Assembly: GCA_019456145.1 (NCBI GenBank)
Contig: VRUL01000005.1
Location: 124,001 to 188,000 of the forward strand
Reading direction: 5' to 3'
Length of the DNA stretch: 64,000 nt
DNA from: Planctomycetota bacterium
Lineage (GTDB): Bacteria > Planctomycetota > Phycisphaerae > Sedimentisphaerales > Anaerobacaceae
Below the pieces are notes generated by a model. That model was not told where the DNA came from, did no database searches, and saw nothing but the letters and a program-made list of their open reading frames with translations. The position numbers and the translations under genes were made by a program. Shown here one piece after another: positions 44,783 to 54,224 of this stretch (positions are counted from its first letter, which is position 1; each line of letters begins with the position of its first letter).

Positions 44783-45760
44783 TCAAACCGGGACGGCTGC
44801 GTGGACAAGTTCTTTGCTCACGGCTTTGCGGTAGCCGGTGACGGTGATACTGCGGTTAGGTCGGATTTCGACGATAACGTAAGAATTATTTTCTTCGCCA
44901 GGACCTTCCACCATTGCCTTCAAAGTATAGTAGTGAATCCCCTCGATATAACTGTAGCTTCCCTCGTGATGATGTCCCTGGAAGACGGCCGAGACCTTGC
45001 CCGATTGCTCAAGAATCTGCCGTATTTCCGCGGCATTGTTGACATAAACCGGGCCAGTGCCATCGAGTAGCTGGTGAATAAAGACAATAACGGGTCGGCG
45101 TGCGATGGCGAGGTCCTGTTTAAGCCATTTTAGCCTTGCGGGTGGGATGTTCGCGTCGATCCAGTCGAAGTTGCCATGGTTGTAATCGATGCAGTCGGCC
45201 CTGTAGTTGGCATCAAGAATGACAAAGTGCACACCGTTGAAATCGAACGAATAATAGCTCCTGTCGGGATCTATGTTGGTGTTTTCTACATTAGTTAGAA
45301 ATTGTTCTTTTGAGATACTATCGATGTCGTGATTGCCGAGGACATGGTAGGTTGGGCCCTTAAAATTTTGGAATACTTTCTCGATGGTCCGTAGGTATGT
45401 GATAGTCTTTTGCTCGACGGGGGGATTGTTTTGGTCCTTGAAATCGCCGAGTTCAACGAGAAAATCAACTTTTTGGGTGTTCATCAACCCAACGCATTCG
45501 GCTAATTTATCAAGCGAGTGTCTGTAGTATCTTGAGCCGATAGTATCGGCGTCGGCGTAGTGGCTGTCGGTTACTATGCCGAATTTCGTAGTGTCTTGCC
45601 TGCGGCCGGGCGAGGTCTGTAATGTACAGGAAAGGGGCGCGACAGCCAGGCCGCCGAATGTGGCCGCAGATGCCTTTAGAAAAAACCTGCGGGTGATTAC
45701 CCAATTGTAATTGTCCTGCCCGGTAGAGCAAGATTTGTGGTTTCGATACTTAGTGCCCAT
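44783..45760 (-). CDS. Tat-exported calcineurin-like metallophosphoesterase
   Basis: About 325 aa from ATG 45760 (a TTG at 45778 is also in frame). T-RR-F-F-L-K near residue 27 followed by a hydrophobic run is a twin-arginine signal. The core shows FGIVTDSHYADAD, VELGDFKD, HVLGNHDID, FIHQLLDG and GHHHEGSY, the full metal-binding set of purple-acid/icc-like phosphoesterases. Substrate unknown. Convergent with the esterase gene (66 bases between stops). Confidence 0.88.
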   Translation of the reverse strand: MGTKYRNHKSCSTGQDNYNWVITRRFFLKASAATFGGLAVAPLSCTLQTSPGRRQDTTKFGIVTDSHYADADTIGSRYYRHSLDKLAECVGLMNTQKVDFLVELGDFKDQNNPPVEQKTITYLRTIEKVFQNFKGPTYHVLGNHDIDSISKEQFLTNVENTNIDPDRSYYSFDFNGVHFVILDANYRADCIDYNHGNFDWIDANIPPARLKWLKQDLAIARRPVIVFIHQLLDGTGPVYVNNAAEIRQILEQSGKVSAVFQGHHHEGSYSYIEGIHYYTLKAMVEGPGEENNSYVIVEIRPNRSITVTGYRKAVSKELVHAAVPV

Positions 45761-45828
45761 CGCATAATACTTTCCCAAAAAGATATTCTAGATTCCAATA
45801 ACAGATTTAATGGTCAGCAAGAGCCCTG

Positions 45829-46437
45829 TCAGGAAGGGGGCTTTTTTAATTCTTCGATTTTAGGCAGGTCTTTAAGTGTGTTTAAGCCAAAGACTTCGAG
45901 GAACTTCTTTGTCGTTCCATAGAGCATCGGTCTGCCTAATACTTCGGCCCGGCCGACAATCTTGACCAGTCCCTTGTACATTAGGGATCGCGTTACCTCG
46001 CCGACCGCAACGCCCCTTATGACTTCGATATCGGCCCGAATAACCGGCTGTTTGTACGCAATTATCGCAAGTGTCTCCAGAGAGGCGGGACTTAGTTTGC
46101 TGTCACTGCGGACGCGAAGTAGTTTTTTCAACCAGGGATTGTAGCTGCTTAAGGTAAGTATTTGGTAACCGCCGGCAATTTCCTCTATTCTAAAGGCGTT
46201 GTTGTTGGCTTGGTATTTATCGTTGAGATTTTTGATATGTTGTCGGATTTGTTTTACAGATGTTCCGACGATATCAGTAAGCCGGGCCACCGAGAGGGGC
46301 TCATCGCTGGCAAACAAAACGGCCTCGACCACCGACTCGACCGTCGGCTCGGCGTCGGGCGAAAATTGAGTTTGTTCCTGCATATCCGTTTGGATTGGTG
46401 TGTTCTCTTCGTGCTCTTTTGTCATAGTTCTTTCCAT
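45829..46437 (-). CDS. scpB: segregation and condensation protein B
   Basis: 202 aa. Two winged-helix domains of ScpB (VEAVLFASDEPLSVARL, LSPASLETLAIIAYKQPV, LMYKGLVKIVGRAEVLGRPMLYGTT). Binds ScpA as part of the SMC condensin that organises the chromosome. N-terminal 25 residues are acidic linker. It overlaps the Nif3-like gene by 16 bases. scpA is not in the window. Confidence 0.93.
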   Translation of the reverse strand: MERTMTKEHEENTPIQTDMQEQTQFSPDAEPTVESVVEAVLFASDEPLSVARLTDIVGTSVKQIRQHIKNLNDKYQANNNAFRIEEIAGGYQILTLSSYNPWLKKLLRVRSDSKLSPASLETLAIIAYKQPVIRADIEVIRGVAVGEVTRSLMYKGLVKIVGRAEVLGRPMLYGTTKKFLEVFGLNTLKDLPKIEELKKPPS

Positions 46438-47534
46438 TTGAACGGGTCGGCATCTTTTTTGCTTATCTTAATTGTTACCTGTTTTATCTGTTTTTGCAAC
46501 TGTTTGGCGAATTTTTTTAATATGAACCGTTCTGAGACGGTATGGCTCAAACAAATGCAGGTCAGGCCTGCTTCTTGTGCGGCTAATGCCTGGTGATGTT
46601 TCAGTTCGCCGGTGACATAGCAATCGGCTTTTGCGGCGATGACCGAATTGATTATTTTGCCGCATGAGCCGGCGCAGACCGCAGCGGTTTTCACTACTCT
46701 TTTTTCGTCTCCGACTATACCGACGGCTTGTGCACCGGTATGCTTTTTTATTTTACCGACAATCTGTTTTATCCGCATCGGCTGGGCCAATTTGCCGATT
46801 TTGCCCAGCCCGAATTTGCTCTGTGTATTGTAGAGTTTGAAGACATCGAAGGCTGGTGTCTCATAAGGATGTGCCTTTTTCATCGCTGCAATACAATCAT
46901 CGAGTCTTTCGGCAGGAACAATCGTCTCAAGTCTTATCTCCGGCACTTTTTCAAATTCACCTTTTTTGCCGATGGCCGGCTTTGCACCTTTCAAAGGCAA
47001 AAAGGTGCCCGTTCCCTCAGCGCCGAAACTGCAATTTCTGTAATTGCCTATTGCTCCTGCGCCGGCGGCGAAGACGGCGTTTGAGATTTTGGCTGCCGAT
47101 TCGATGGGGACAAAGACAACGAGCTTGTAGTTGTCGCCGCCTGGACTGTCTACGTAATCGCCGATAGGTTCGCCGTCGCAAATACCCAGAATCTCTGCAA
47201 GGCCGTCGTTTACTCCGCCTATGGCGGCATCCAGGGCGGTATGTATCGAGAAAACTGCAATCCCGGCTTTTATCAAATTATAGACAGCACCGGTAGATCC
47301 ATCAGCGGTAATTTGTTTCAGGCCGTCCCAAATCACGGGATGATAACTTATAATCAGATCGGTTTTTAGCCTTTTTGCCTCAGTGACAACGTCGACGGTT
47401 ACATCGATTGTCAACAGGATGTTTTTTACTTTGCGCTGCGCATCGCCGATGAGCAGACCAACATTGTCCCAGTCCTGCGCCAATTTCAGGGCTGCTATTT
47501 TATCAATAGCTGTTGCAATATCTTTTATCTTCAT
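46422..47534 (-). CDS. Nif3-like dinuclear metal protein (DUF34)
   Basis: 370 aa, the long form with the inserted PII/CutA-like middle domain. Metal-binding histidines occur in SYHPVIWDG and VFSIHTALDAA, with C-terminal VTGELKHHQALAA. Also annotated GTP cyclohydrolase 1 type 2, though cellular role is unsettled. Overlaps pabC by four bases. Confidence 0.9.
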   Translation of the reverse strand: MKIKDIATAIDKIAALKLAQDWDNVGLLIGDAQRKVKNILLTIDVTVDVVTEAKRLKTDLIISYHPVIWDGLKQITADGSTGAVYNLIKAGIAVFSIHTALDAAIGGVNDGLAEILGICDGEPIGDYVDSPGGDNYKLVVFVPIESAAKISNAVFAAGAGAIGNYRNCSFGAEGTGTFLPLKGAKPAIGKKGEFEKVPEIRLETIVPAERLDDCIAAMKKAHPYETPAFDVFKLYNTQSKFGLGKIGKLAQPMRIKQIVGKIKKHTGAQAVGIVGDEKRVVKTAAVCAGSCGKIINSVIAAKADCYVTGELKHHQALAAQEAGLTCICLSHTVSERFILKKFAKQLQKQIKQVTIKISKKDADPFKWKEL

Positions 47535-48403
47535 TTTCTATGCCTGCATTCGCTGTCAATGAGCTCTTCGAAGCTCTTTTGCAACTTTTTAGTCATCGCC
47601 CCGACCTTGCCGTTGCCTACCGTGTGCTTCTCTATCCTGCTTATCGGCATAATCTGCATAATTACATTCGTCAGAAAGGCCTCGTCGGCGGCTAAACAAT
47701 CGTCTATATAGAGGTTTTTTTCAACCAATTTAATGGAATCTTTTAGCGCGATCTGGCAGACAGTCTTTCTCGCCACCCCTGCAAGTACCGGCGTTTCAAT
47801 CGGCGGAGTGTAGAGAACCGAATCTTTGACCAGGAACACATTACTAATGCAGCCTTCAGCCAGGCGATTATCCACAGTAAACCATATCGCCTCGGCCGCT
47901 CTTCTGTCGTGCGCCAATTTTAGTGCTATCATACGTGAGAAATAGCTTGTCGTCTTGTGCCCACAAGTCGGCTCGGCGGGATTTTGCCTAAATGGGCACA
48001 ACACGACCATGACGCCATTTTTATAATATTCGGCTGGATATGGCACTAATTTCGTGGCGGTGACAAGAAGTGTTGGATGGCGTTCTTCTTCCGATTCGGA
48101 CATCGGTCCGCCGGTCAATGTCAGACGCAGGCGGGCGTCAGTTAGTTTATTTGCCTTGAGGACTTTGTATATGGCTTCAGCGATATATTTTCGATGAGGG
48201 GGCTTTATCGAAAAGGCGTTGGCGCTGAAAAAGAGTCTATCCAGATGGTCTTTAAGCGCGAAGACCACGCCGTTATAACTTCGCATCGTCTCGAAGAGAC
48301 CGGCCCCGTACAAAAGACCGCTATCGGTAACCGATATACCGGCCTTGTCGATATCGACCAACTTATCATTTAGGAAAACCTTTTCCGTCTTTTTTATTTT
48401 CAT
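47531..48403 (-). CDS. pabC: class IV aminotransferase, probable aminodeoxychorismate lyase
   Basis: 290 aa, PLP fold type IV. DSGLLYGAGLFETMR at the N-terminus and the PLP lysine in HKTTSYFSRM (about residue 158), with EGCISNVFLV binding the cofactor phosphate. Could be a branched-chain or D-amino-acid aminotransferase, but pabB lies two genes upstream, so 4-amino-4-deoxychorismate lyase (p-aminobenzoate for folate) is the best reading. Confidence 0.8.
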   Translation of the reverse strand: MKIKKTEKVFLNDKLVDIDKAGISVTDSGLLYGAGLFETMRSYNGVVFALKDHLDRLFFSANAFSIKPPHRKYIAEAIYKVLKANKLTDARLRLTLTGGPMSESEEERHPTLLVTATKLVPYPAEYYKNGVMVVLCPFRQNPAEPTCGHKTTSYFSRMIALKLAHDRRAAEAIWFTVDNRLAEGCISNVFLVKDSVLYTPPIETPVLAGVARKTVCQIALKDSIKLVEKNLYIDDCLAADEAFLTNVIMQIMPISRIEKHTVGNGKVGAMTKKLQKSFEELIDSECRHRK

Positions 48404-48492
48404 AAATCTTTAACTTAAGCTTAGCAAATCGCGCTGGCCTTATGAATTTCATTTGTTAGTGGATACCACAAATATTTAGTTTTATAAATCAA

Positions 48493-49257
48493 CTAATCAA
48501 TCCCATACTTGGGATTGTAACGGCCCCATCCTCCTATGTAGATAATAACGTTTTCAGATTCAGCCAAATCAATGCATAGGGTATTTATTTGGAGACTACC
48601 GTCCTTGCTGTTCATATGACCAGAGAAATTTTTTCCCTTCCTTATCTTAGCTTTGAACCATTCTGGCCAACCCCAATAAGGTTCTATCCTTGGTTCATAT
48701 TTGTTAGGATCATAATCCGTAAAATCATACACATCGTGCACATGACGAGTACCATTGGGATAACCGTAAATTGTATCTTGGTCCTTTATTTTTGGAAACG
48801 ATGTGTGGAACTGCTCCCAACCTTTTTCGTCAGTCGAGAAATTGAGTATGAAACGGTAGGTGTCGTCGAGCCAGGTAGTTCTTGTTTCCGCTGCTTTGGC
48901 GGAGCTGATGTTGTCGGGAAGATTAAAATCAAAGCTGTTTTCTATTAAAGCGATAACTTTATTTGGATTGCACTCACTAAATGGTCTTGGTTTGGGAAAA
49001 CCGAAACCAGATATGCTAATTATTAGTATCACGAGAATCATTATGATGATAAACGACGTTGCTGCTACTATTCCAAGGATTGCTGCTGTTTGTCCTGTTA
49101 ATTGACCTTTGCTTTTTTTTATTCGGGTTATTGCCAGAATTCCCAAAACAAGGCCTATCGGGGCAAATGGAGGAATTCCACCAAATATAATTGAAGCTAT
49201 CGCCAACTTAGATATTTTCTTTTTTTTATCTTCTGTTTTTATTTCTGTTTCGGTCAT
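48493..49257 (-). CDS. DUF4190-type membrane protein
   Basis: 254 aa. Lys-rich N-terminus, then two hydrophobic helices (about 18-45 and 55-85) with the DUF4190 pattern KLAIASIIFGG...GLVLGILAI...GQTAAILGIV. The rest (about 95-254) is a soluble, probably external domain I do not recognise. It overlaps pabB by four bases, sitting between pabB and pabC, but nothing links it to folate synthesis. Confidence 0.75.
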   Translation of the reverse strand: MTETEIKTEDKKKKISKLAIASIIFGGIPPFAPIGLVLGILAITRIKKSKGQLTGQTAAILGIVAATSFIIIMILVILIISISGFGFPKPRPFSECNPNKVIALIENSFDFNLPDNISSAKAAETRTTWLDDTYRFILNFSTDEKGWEQFHTSFPKIKDQDTIYGYPNGTRHVHDVYDFTDYDPNKYEPRIEPYWGWPEWFKAKIRKGKNFSGHMNSKDGSLQINTLCIDLAESENVIIYIGGWGRYNPKYGID

Positions 49258-50780
49258 GCTTTCTCCTCTTCATTGTTTTGCACTGCTTTTATTCCAGCCA
49301 GTAGTGCTCTTGCTTTTGTGGTAGTTTCGTCCCATTCGGCTTGCGGATCGGAGTCAGCGACGATACCACCGCCGGTTTGAGCAAAGGCCGTCTGTCCCTT
49401 GATAATAATCGTTCGTATAGCAATATTCAGGGAGACGCTGCCGTCGAGCCCGATGTATCCGATGCTGCCGGTATACACACCTCTTGCTGTTGGTTCGGTC
49501 TCGTCGATAATCTCCATTGAGCGGATTTTTGGGGCGCCGGTAATCGAACCGCCGGGGAACATTGCCTCTAAAATATCGCAGAATGTAATATCCTTGCGAA
49601 GTCTTCCGGCGACGGTAGCCACAGCATGAAAAACAGTCGGATAGTTTTCGATAGTTCTTTGCTGGACGACCTTTCTGGTCCCGGGTTCGCAGATTCTGGC
49701 GATGTCGTTGCGCTCCAGGTCGACTATCATATTAAGCTCGGCCTGCTCTTTTTCGCTCTGGATCAGCTCATCGAAATTTTTTGCGTTGATTTTCTTACCT
49801 CGACCGGTTTCACTGACCCGCGGCCGGGTGCCTTTAATCGGCTTGGTGCTGATAATGCCGTCCTCGGTTGTTATAAACATCTCAGGCGAAGCGCTTACTA
49901 TGTGGAAGTTGCCGGCGTCGATATAGGCGGCATAGGGGCTTGTATTGTAATGGTTTTGCCAGTGGAAAAGGTCTATCGGGCAGGCTTGATAGTCACATTC
50001 AAATCGCTGTGAAAAGTTGATTTGGTAGACATCGCCATCATAGATATAGCGTTTTATTTTCTCGATTGCCTCCAGATAATAGCTTTTATCCATATTGCAT
50101 CGAATTTGCGAGAAATCTATATTTTCAATATCAGCAGGCGGAGGCGATGGAATGTGTAGTTTCTCAGAGTCGGTCAGTAATTTTTCCAGAGAAGCTAATT
50201 TTTCCTGCGGCTTTTTAGTATCGTTCGGCATCTGTAAGGCGATTAGCCAGAAAGTTTCTTCGAGATGGTCATAAGCGATAAAGCGGTCGTAGAAGCACAG
50301 TCGAATCAGCGGCATTTGGAAGTCATCTATTGTGGTCTCCGGCAGCTTCTCAATATATCGGCCGAGTTCGTAGCTAAAATACCCCATCCATCCGCCACGA
50401 AAAATCCCTCGTAGGGGCAACCCTGTGTGGTTGCCCTGGCAGTCTCTTTCAAGTTTGTATTTTTCCAGAGCTTTTTGCAGTTTTGCGAAAGGGTCATTTT
50501 GTCCGGCCCGGAATTCAAATACTTCTTTCGGTCGAGCCGCCCAGTAGCTGAATCTATCCGCATCTTTCTTGGCGCTATTACCGCCGATAATTGACGGGTA
50601 TTTTAGCCCGGCGAATACTTCATTTAGAGCCGGAAGATTTATCGAAGAGTGGAATTTTTTATAGTGCAATCTGCAAAGAATACATTTGTCCGCCGCAGCA
50701 ACTGTTTTTAATGCTACAGTCCTGTTAGACTTTGCAAGTTCAGTAAAGCGCTCTCTCTTTGAATTTTGTATTTTTGTCAT
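49254..50780 (-). CDS. pabB: aminodeoxychorismate synthase component I
   Basis: About 508 aa from ATG 50780 (GTG 50798 also possible). Chorismate-binding enzyme making 4-amino-4-deoxychorismate for folate. The nucleophilic Lys of PabB is in STKPIKGTRPR (anthranilate synthases have PIAGT). Other motifs: ELNMIVDLERNDIARIC, FPGGSITGAPKIRSMEII, YTGSIGYIG and QTGGGIVADSDP. Residues about 118-130 (CQGNHTGLPLRG) are encoded by a palindromic repeat inserted in frame just before the conserved FRGGWMGYFSYELG. No separate pabA is in the window. Confidence 0.92.
   Translation of the reverse strand: MTKIQNSKRERFTELAKSNRTVALKTVAAADKCILCRLHYKKFHSSINLPALNEVFAGLKYPSIIGGNSAKKDADRFSYWAARPKEVFEFRAGQNDPFAKLQKALEKYKLERDCQGNHTGLPLRGIFRGGWMGYFSYELGRYIEKLPETTIDDFQMPLIRLCFYDRFIAYDHLEETFWLIALQMPNDTKKPQEKLASLEKLLTDSEKLHIPSPPPADIENIDFSQIRCNMDKSYYLEAIEKIKRYIYDGDVYQINFSQRFECDYQACPIDLFHWQNHYNTSPYAAYIDAGNFHIVSASPEMFITTEDGIISTKPIKGTRPRVSETGRGKKINAKNFDELIQSEKEQAELNMIVDLERNDIARICEPGTRKVVQQRTIENYPTVFHAVATVAGRLRKDITFCDILEAMFPGGSITGAPKIRSMEIIDETEPTARGVYTGSIGYIGLDGSVSLNIAIRTIIIKGQTAFAQTGGGIVADSDPQAEWDETTTKARALLAGIKAVQNNEEEKA
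50413..50437. repeat. REP-like palindrome inside pabB
   Basis: AGGGGCAACC (50413-50422), loop CTGTGT, GGTTGCCCT (50429-50437): nine pairs. The form GTAGGGGC-x-ACC...GGT-x-GCCC is a common dispersed bacterial palindrome. It is read through in frame by pabB. Confidence 0.7.
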
Positions 50781-50848
50781 GTGGGCTGAGATTTGCACCG
50801 ATATGCAGTCAGGTAATTACAGACAGCAAACTACAAACAGTTGTCATC

Positions 50849-51178
50849 TTACTCATCTTCTTCCTTTCCGATGACTGTATATAACCACCATCTCATTTTG
50901 TTCTGGCTTTTTGCCCTTGGCTGCCGCTCGAAATATAGTGTCATTATCATGCCGTTATCGGTTACTATTCTGAACCAGTGTTTACGTAAATATTTCTCAG
51001 GACCTCCGCTTTTACAAGGCCCCAATTCCTTCCAGACCTCAAGCACATCAACAACTGCGTACTCTTTATCTCTCCAAATAAATCGTCCCGGCAGTCCCGG
51101 CTCACCCCTGGTCATTGCAGCCGGCTCAAACGTACCTGCGACCGGCTTAATTGGCTCACTGATAAATTCTTCATCCAT
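50849..51178 (-). CDS. DUF6504-like small protein
   Basis: About 109 aa from ATG 51178, with AAGGAG upstream; an ATG at 51205 would overlap deoC and lacks an SD. Sequence EEFISEPIKPV...PGLPGRFIWRDKEYAVVDVLEVWKE...RKHWFRIVTDNGMIMTLYFER...RWWLYTVI fits DUF6504, a short beta-rich domain also seen next to UmuC/ImuB-type proteins. No function assigned. Confidence 0.75.
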   Translation of the reverse strand: MDEEFISEPIKPVAGTFEPAAMTRGEPGLPGRFIWRDKEYAVVDVLEVWKELGPCKSGGPEKYLRKHWFRIVTDNGMIMTLYFERQPRAKSQNKMRWWLYTVIGKEEDE

Positions 51179-51185
51179 ATTTTTA

Positions 51186-51869
51186 TTATAGCTCCTTAAA
51201 CTCATTTATAATCTGCACGCTTGACGAAGTTCCGATTCTATCTGCCCCGGCTTCCAGCATTTCCAGGGCCTGCTTAGCGGTTCTAATACCGCCGGCCGCC
51301 TTTATTTTACACTGTGGCGCCGTTTCTTTCATCAGTTTTATATCCTCGACGGTTGCCCCACCGGCCGGGTTCATTCCCGTGCTTGTCTTTACGAAATCAA
51401 CTCCGCATGTCTCTGCAATTTGACAGGCAAATATCTTCTGCTCACGGGTCAAGGCAGCCGATTCGATTATCACTTTCAGCAGGACCGGCGGCCTCATCGA
51501 CCGGCAGATTTTCAAAACAGCCTGTAGTTGATTGGACAAGTACGGTGAATTGCCCTCGATTATCGCTGCCAAATCGGCGACCATATCAATCTCGTCGGCG
51601 CCGGCGAAGATGGCTTCTTTGGCTTGAGCGACCTTGATTTTGGTTGAATCGGCGCCGAGCGGCAAGCTCACTACTCCGCCGACAGCGGTTTTCGAGCCGT
51701 GTAATTCATCAGCTGCTAAAGCCACCCATCGGGGATTGACTGATACTGTATGAAATCCGTAGGTTTTTGCCTCTTCGCATAGCTGCTTGATTTGCACACT
51801 TGTTGTGGTGGCACTGAGCAGTGTATGGTCAATACAGCCGGCTAATTGCTTTTCATCCGTGATGGTCAC
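51186..51869 (-). CDS. deoC: deoxyribose-phosphate aldolase
   Basis: 227 aa, TIM barrel. Cleaves 2-deoxyribose-5-phosphate to glyceraldehyde-3-phosphate and acetaldehyde. Schiff-base Lys in VDFVKTSTG (about 154) and proton-relay Lys in IKAAGGIRT; IDHTLLSATTT at the N-terminus. It overlaps the upstream gene (51853-52950) by 17 bases; that protein ends in a deoxyribosyltransferase-like domain, which may be functionally linked. Confidence 0.95.
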   Translation of the reverse strand: MTITDEKQLAGCIDHTLLSATTTSVQIKQLCEEAKTYGFHTVSVNPRWVALAADELHGSKTAVGGVVSLPLGADSTKIKVAQAKEAIFAGADEIDMVADLAAIIEGNSPYLSNQLQAVLKICRSMRPPVLLKVIIESAALTREQKIFACQIAETCGVDFVKTSTGMNPAGGATVEDIKLMKETAPQCKIKAAGGIRTAKQALEMLEAGADRIGTSSSVQIINEFKEL

Positions 51870-52950
51870 TTTTTATATATCCTTTCTTTTTGAAGAATTC
51901 TATTGCGCCGGTAAGATTGTCAAAAACTTTTGTCGCGGTTTGTGTAACAAACACCGAAGGGATCTGTTTTGCCGTCCAGATAACGTAAACTTCCCTGGCG
52001 GCTTCGTGGGCGTGTTGGAGTTCTCTTTCGACCCCGCTGGATATAGCCGCCCGGCCGTCAGCTAAAGTCGGAATAAAGCTGATTATCATATCAGACTGTT
52101 CAATTAACAGAAAATCGCGGGCGTATATCTGGCTGTTAATGTCGCGTTGGATTTGTAGAACCTCGTGCAAATCTAATCGGATTGTTTGTCCAAGAACTGT
52201 CACCTCAACGAAATCCAACCCCTCGCGGCTTGCCTGCAGGGCATAGTGCGGAAGATATGATTCTTCCAGGTCAGCAGGATCGAAGCAGATAAAGAATTGT
52301 TTCATCAATCGGCGGAATTCGGAAATTTCCTTTTTAACGTTTTCCATATCACCGACGTGGGTCATTGGAAAACTCAAGTAGGCTTTTTTAGTTAATTGCT
52401 CAAAAACAAGTTTGTAAAATGTTTCGGTGGTTTCCTGTTCTGCGCCGCGGGCAAGACAATAAAAAGGGATTTTTTCATCGATGCCTTTGCACAGCATTTC
52501 GGTGCCGATAATTTCTTCTTCCCGCCAGACAATCAAATCTTTCAGGCAGTGTTCCGTGGAGTGTTCTTCGACGAGCCGGGTGTGTAAGGCAGCGATACCA
52601 TCAATCAGGCAGATATACATATCGGCGCCAAGCTGGCGCATTTGGTCAAAGTCCACTGCCGGGAACAAGCCATGCCGCCAGCGAAAGGTTGCGTGAGTGT
52701 TGACGAAGAGGTCAGGGGCTTTTTCGGCTTTTGCTATGATGTCTTTGAATACGCTGCGGCGAAGTGAGCTTAACCTTTTCATTGGAATGTCGAGGATTTT
52801 ACTAGGCGGGATATCGGGCGCTTCGGCGTACATCATATCGCCGACATTGTATAAAAGCACATCCTTTTGTCTCTCGGCGGCGAATTGACAGACATTTTGA
52901 AGATACCTTTTCTTGTCAATGCCGACCATTCCGGTAACAACTACTTTCAT
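51853..52950 (-). CDS. adenylate-kinase-like protein with C-terminal deoxyribosyltransferase-like domain
   Basis: About 365 aa from ATG 52950, preceded by AGGA six bases upstream. The N-terminal part (1-200) resembles archaeal-type adenylate kinases: VVVTGMVGIDKKRY in place of the P-loop, LLYNVGDMMYAEA, LRRSVFKDI, VNTHATFRWRHG. The loop lacks the GKT/S residues, so ATP use is doubtful. The C-terminal part (about 255-365) has YARDFLLIEQSDMIISFIP and SSGVERELQHAHEAAREVYVIW, the pattern of nucleoside 2-deoxyribosyltransferase-like folds. Directly upstream of and overlapping deoC. Function unknown; nucleotide sensing or salvage is possible. Confidence 0.7.
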   Translation of the reverse strand: MKVVVTGMVGIDKKRYLQNVCQFAAERQKDVLLYNVGDMMYAEAPDIPPSKILDIPMKRLSSLRRSVFKDIIAKAEKAPDLFVNTHATFRWRHGLFPAVDFDQMRQLGADMYICLIDGIAALHTRLVEEHSTEHCLKDLIVWREEEIIGTEMLCKGIDEKIPFYCLARGAEQETTETFYKLVFEQLTKKAYLSFPMTHVGDMENVKKEISEFRRLMKQFFICFDPADLEESYLPHYALQASREGLDFVEVTVLGQTIRLDLHEVLQIQRDINSQIYARDFLLIEQSDMIISFIPTLADGRAAISSGVERELQHAHEAAREVYVIWTAKQIPSVFVTQTATKVFDNLTGAIEFFKKKGYIKSDHHG

Positions 52951-53044
52951 CTCGCATCCTGCATCTCGTATCTCGTCTTTCGTAGGAGACAAGCTTCACG
53001 ATTCACGAGATACTCCTTAAAGGTCTTTTTGCCTTGTATCGGGC

Positions 53045-54133
53045 TCAAAGGTCTTTGAGCCTTTGCTCTCTGTCGTGGTCCTTCAGTGCTGCGACAACTT
53101 CGCCCAAATTGCCGTTCATTATCTTATCGAGGCTGTAAAGCGACAAGTTAATTCTATGGTCGGTCAGTCGATTCTGTGGGTAATTATACGTCCTTATTTT
53201 ATCAGACCTGTCGCCTGAGCCGATCATACTCTTTCGCTGGGAATCGCGCTCGGCCCTTTTTTTCTTTTCTTCTTCTTCGTAAATCCTGCTTCTTAAGATT
53301 CGCCAGGCCTTGGCGCGATTTTTATGCTGGCTTTGTTCGTCCTGCATATTAACGGTGATTCCAGTTGGGATATGCTCGAGTTTAACGGCACTGCTGACCT
53401 TATTAACATTTTGTCCGCCTGGTCCGCTGGCTCTGCTGACGTGTTCAACAACGTCGTCAGGATTTATCTGGATATCTAATTCTTCCGGCTCAGGCAATAC
53501 TGCGACTGTTGCGGCAGAGGTGTGAATTCTTCCCTGTGATTCGGTCTGGGGTACGCGTTGGACACGGTGGCCGCCGCCCTCGTAGCCTAACTCGGACCAT
53601 ACGCCCGGCCCTTTGACGCAGAATATAACTTCACGGAAACCATTCTTTTCCGTCGTGCTGAAGCTTAGCCGTTCTACCTTCCATTTGCGGCTCTCGGCGT
53701 ATCTTACATACATATTGTACAAATCACGTGCAAACAATGCCGCTTCATCGCCGCCCGTGCCTGCTCGTATTTCCATTATGACAGAATTGGCACTTATTTC
53801 ATCGGCCATTACCAGTTTGCTTGAAATCTCGTCAAGCAGGGTGTTCTTTATGCCTTCGAGCTGTTGAATTTCTTCTTTAGCCAGGTCTCTGAAATCTTCG
53901 TCGGTTGTACTGTCCTTTAGTATATCCTCGGCATCTTCAATACCGACTAATGTTTTTTTGTACTCGCGATATTTTGAAACTATTGTTTTGAGCTTGCCTT
54001 GCTCTTTAGATAGTGCTATCAGCCTGGCCGAATTCGTGGCAATCGCCGCCTCAGCAATCTGCTTTTCGATTTCGATGTGACGCTCATCGATTTCATCAAG
54101 TTTTGCCAGCAGGCTTTCTTTATTTTCAGCCAT
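53045..54133 (-). CDS. prfA: peptide chain release factor 1
   Basis: 362 aa. Recognises UAA/UAG and triggers peptide release. The GGQ motif lies in SGPGGQNVNKV near residue 236; the N-terminal domain contains GTGGDEAALFA; the C-terminal block RTYNYPQNRLTDHRIN is the RF1/RF2 signature. Length fits RF1. It follows rpmE with a 91-bp gap, a common pairing. Confidence 0.96.
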   Translation of the reverse strand: MAENKESLLAKLDEIDERHIEIEKQIAEAAIATNSARLIALSKEQGKLKTIVSKYREYKKTLVGIEDAEDILKDSTTDEDFRDLAKEEIQQLEGIKNTLLDEISSKLVMADEISANSVIMEIRAGTGGDEAALFARDLYNMYVRYAESRKWKVERLSFSTTEKNGFREVIFCVKGPGVWSELGYEGGGHRVQRVPQTESQGRIHTSAATVAVLPEPEELDIQINPDDVVEHVSRASGPGGQNVNKVSSAVKLEHIPTGITVNMQDEQSQHKNRAKAWRILRSRIYEEEEKKKRAERDSQRKSMIGSGDRSDKIRTYNYPQNRLTDHRINLSLYSLDKIMNGNLGEVVAALKDHDREQRLKDL

Positions 54134-54224
54134 AAATCCAATCCCCTGAAATAAAAATAGCGATGAGCATATAAAAACGGAGGATAAACGGTGAATGCTA
54201 AACGCTATTATCTTGGAAGGGCAG

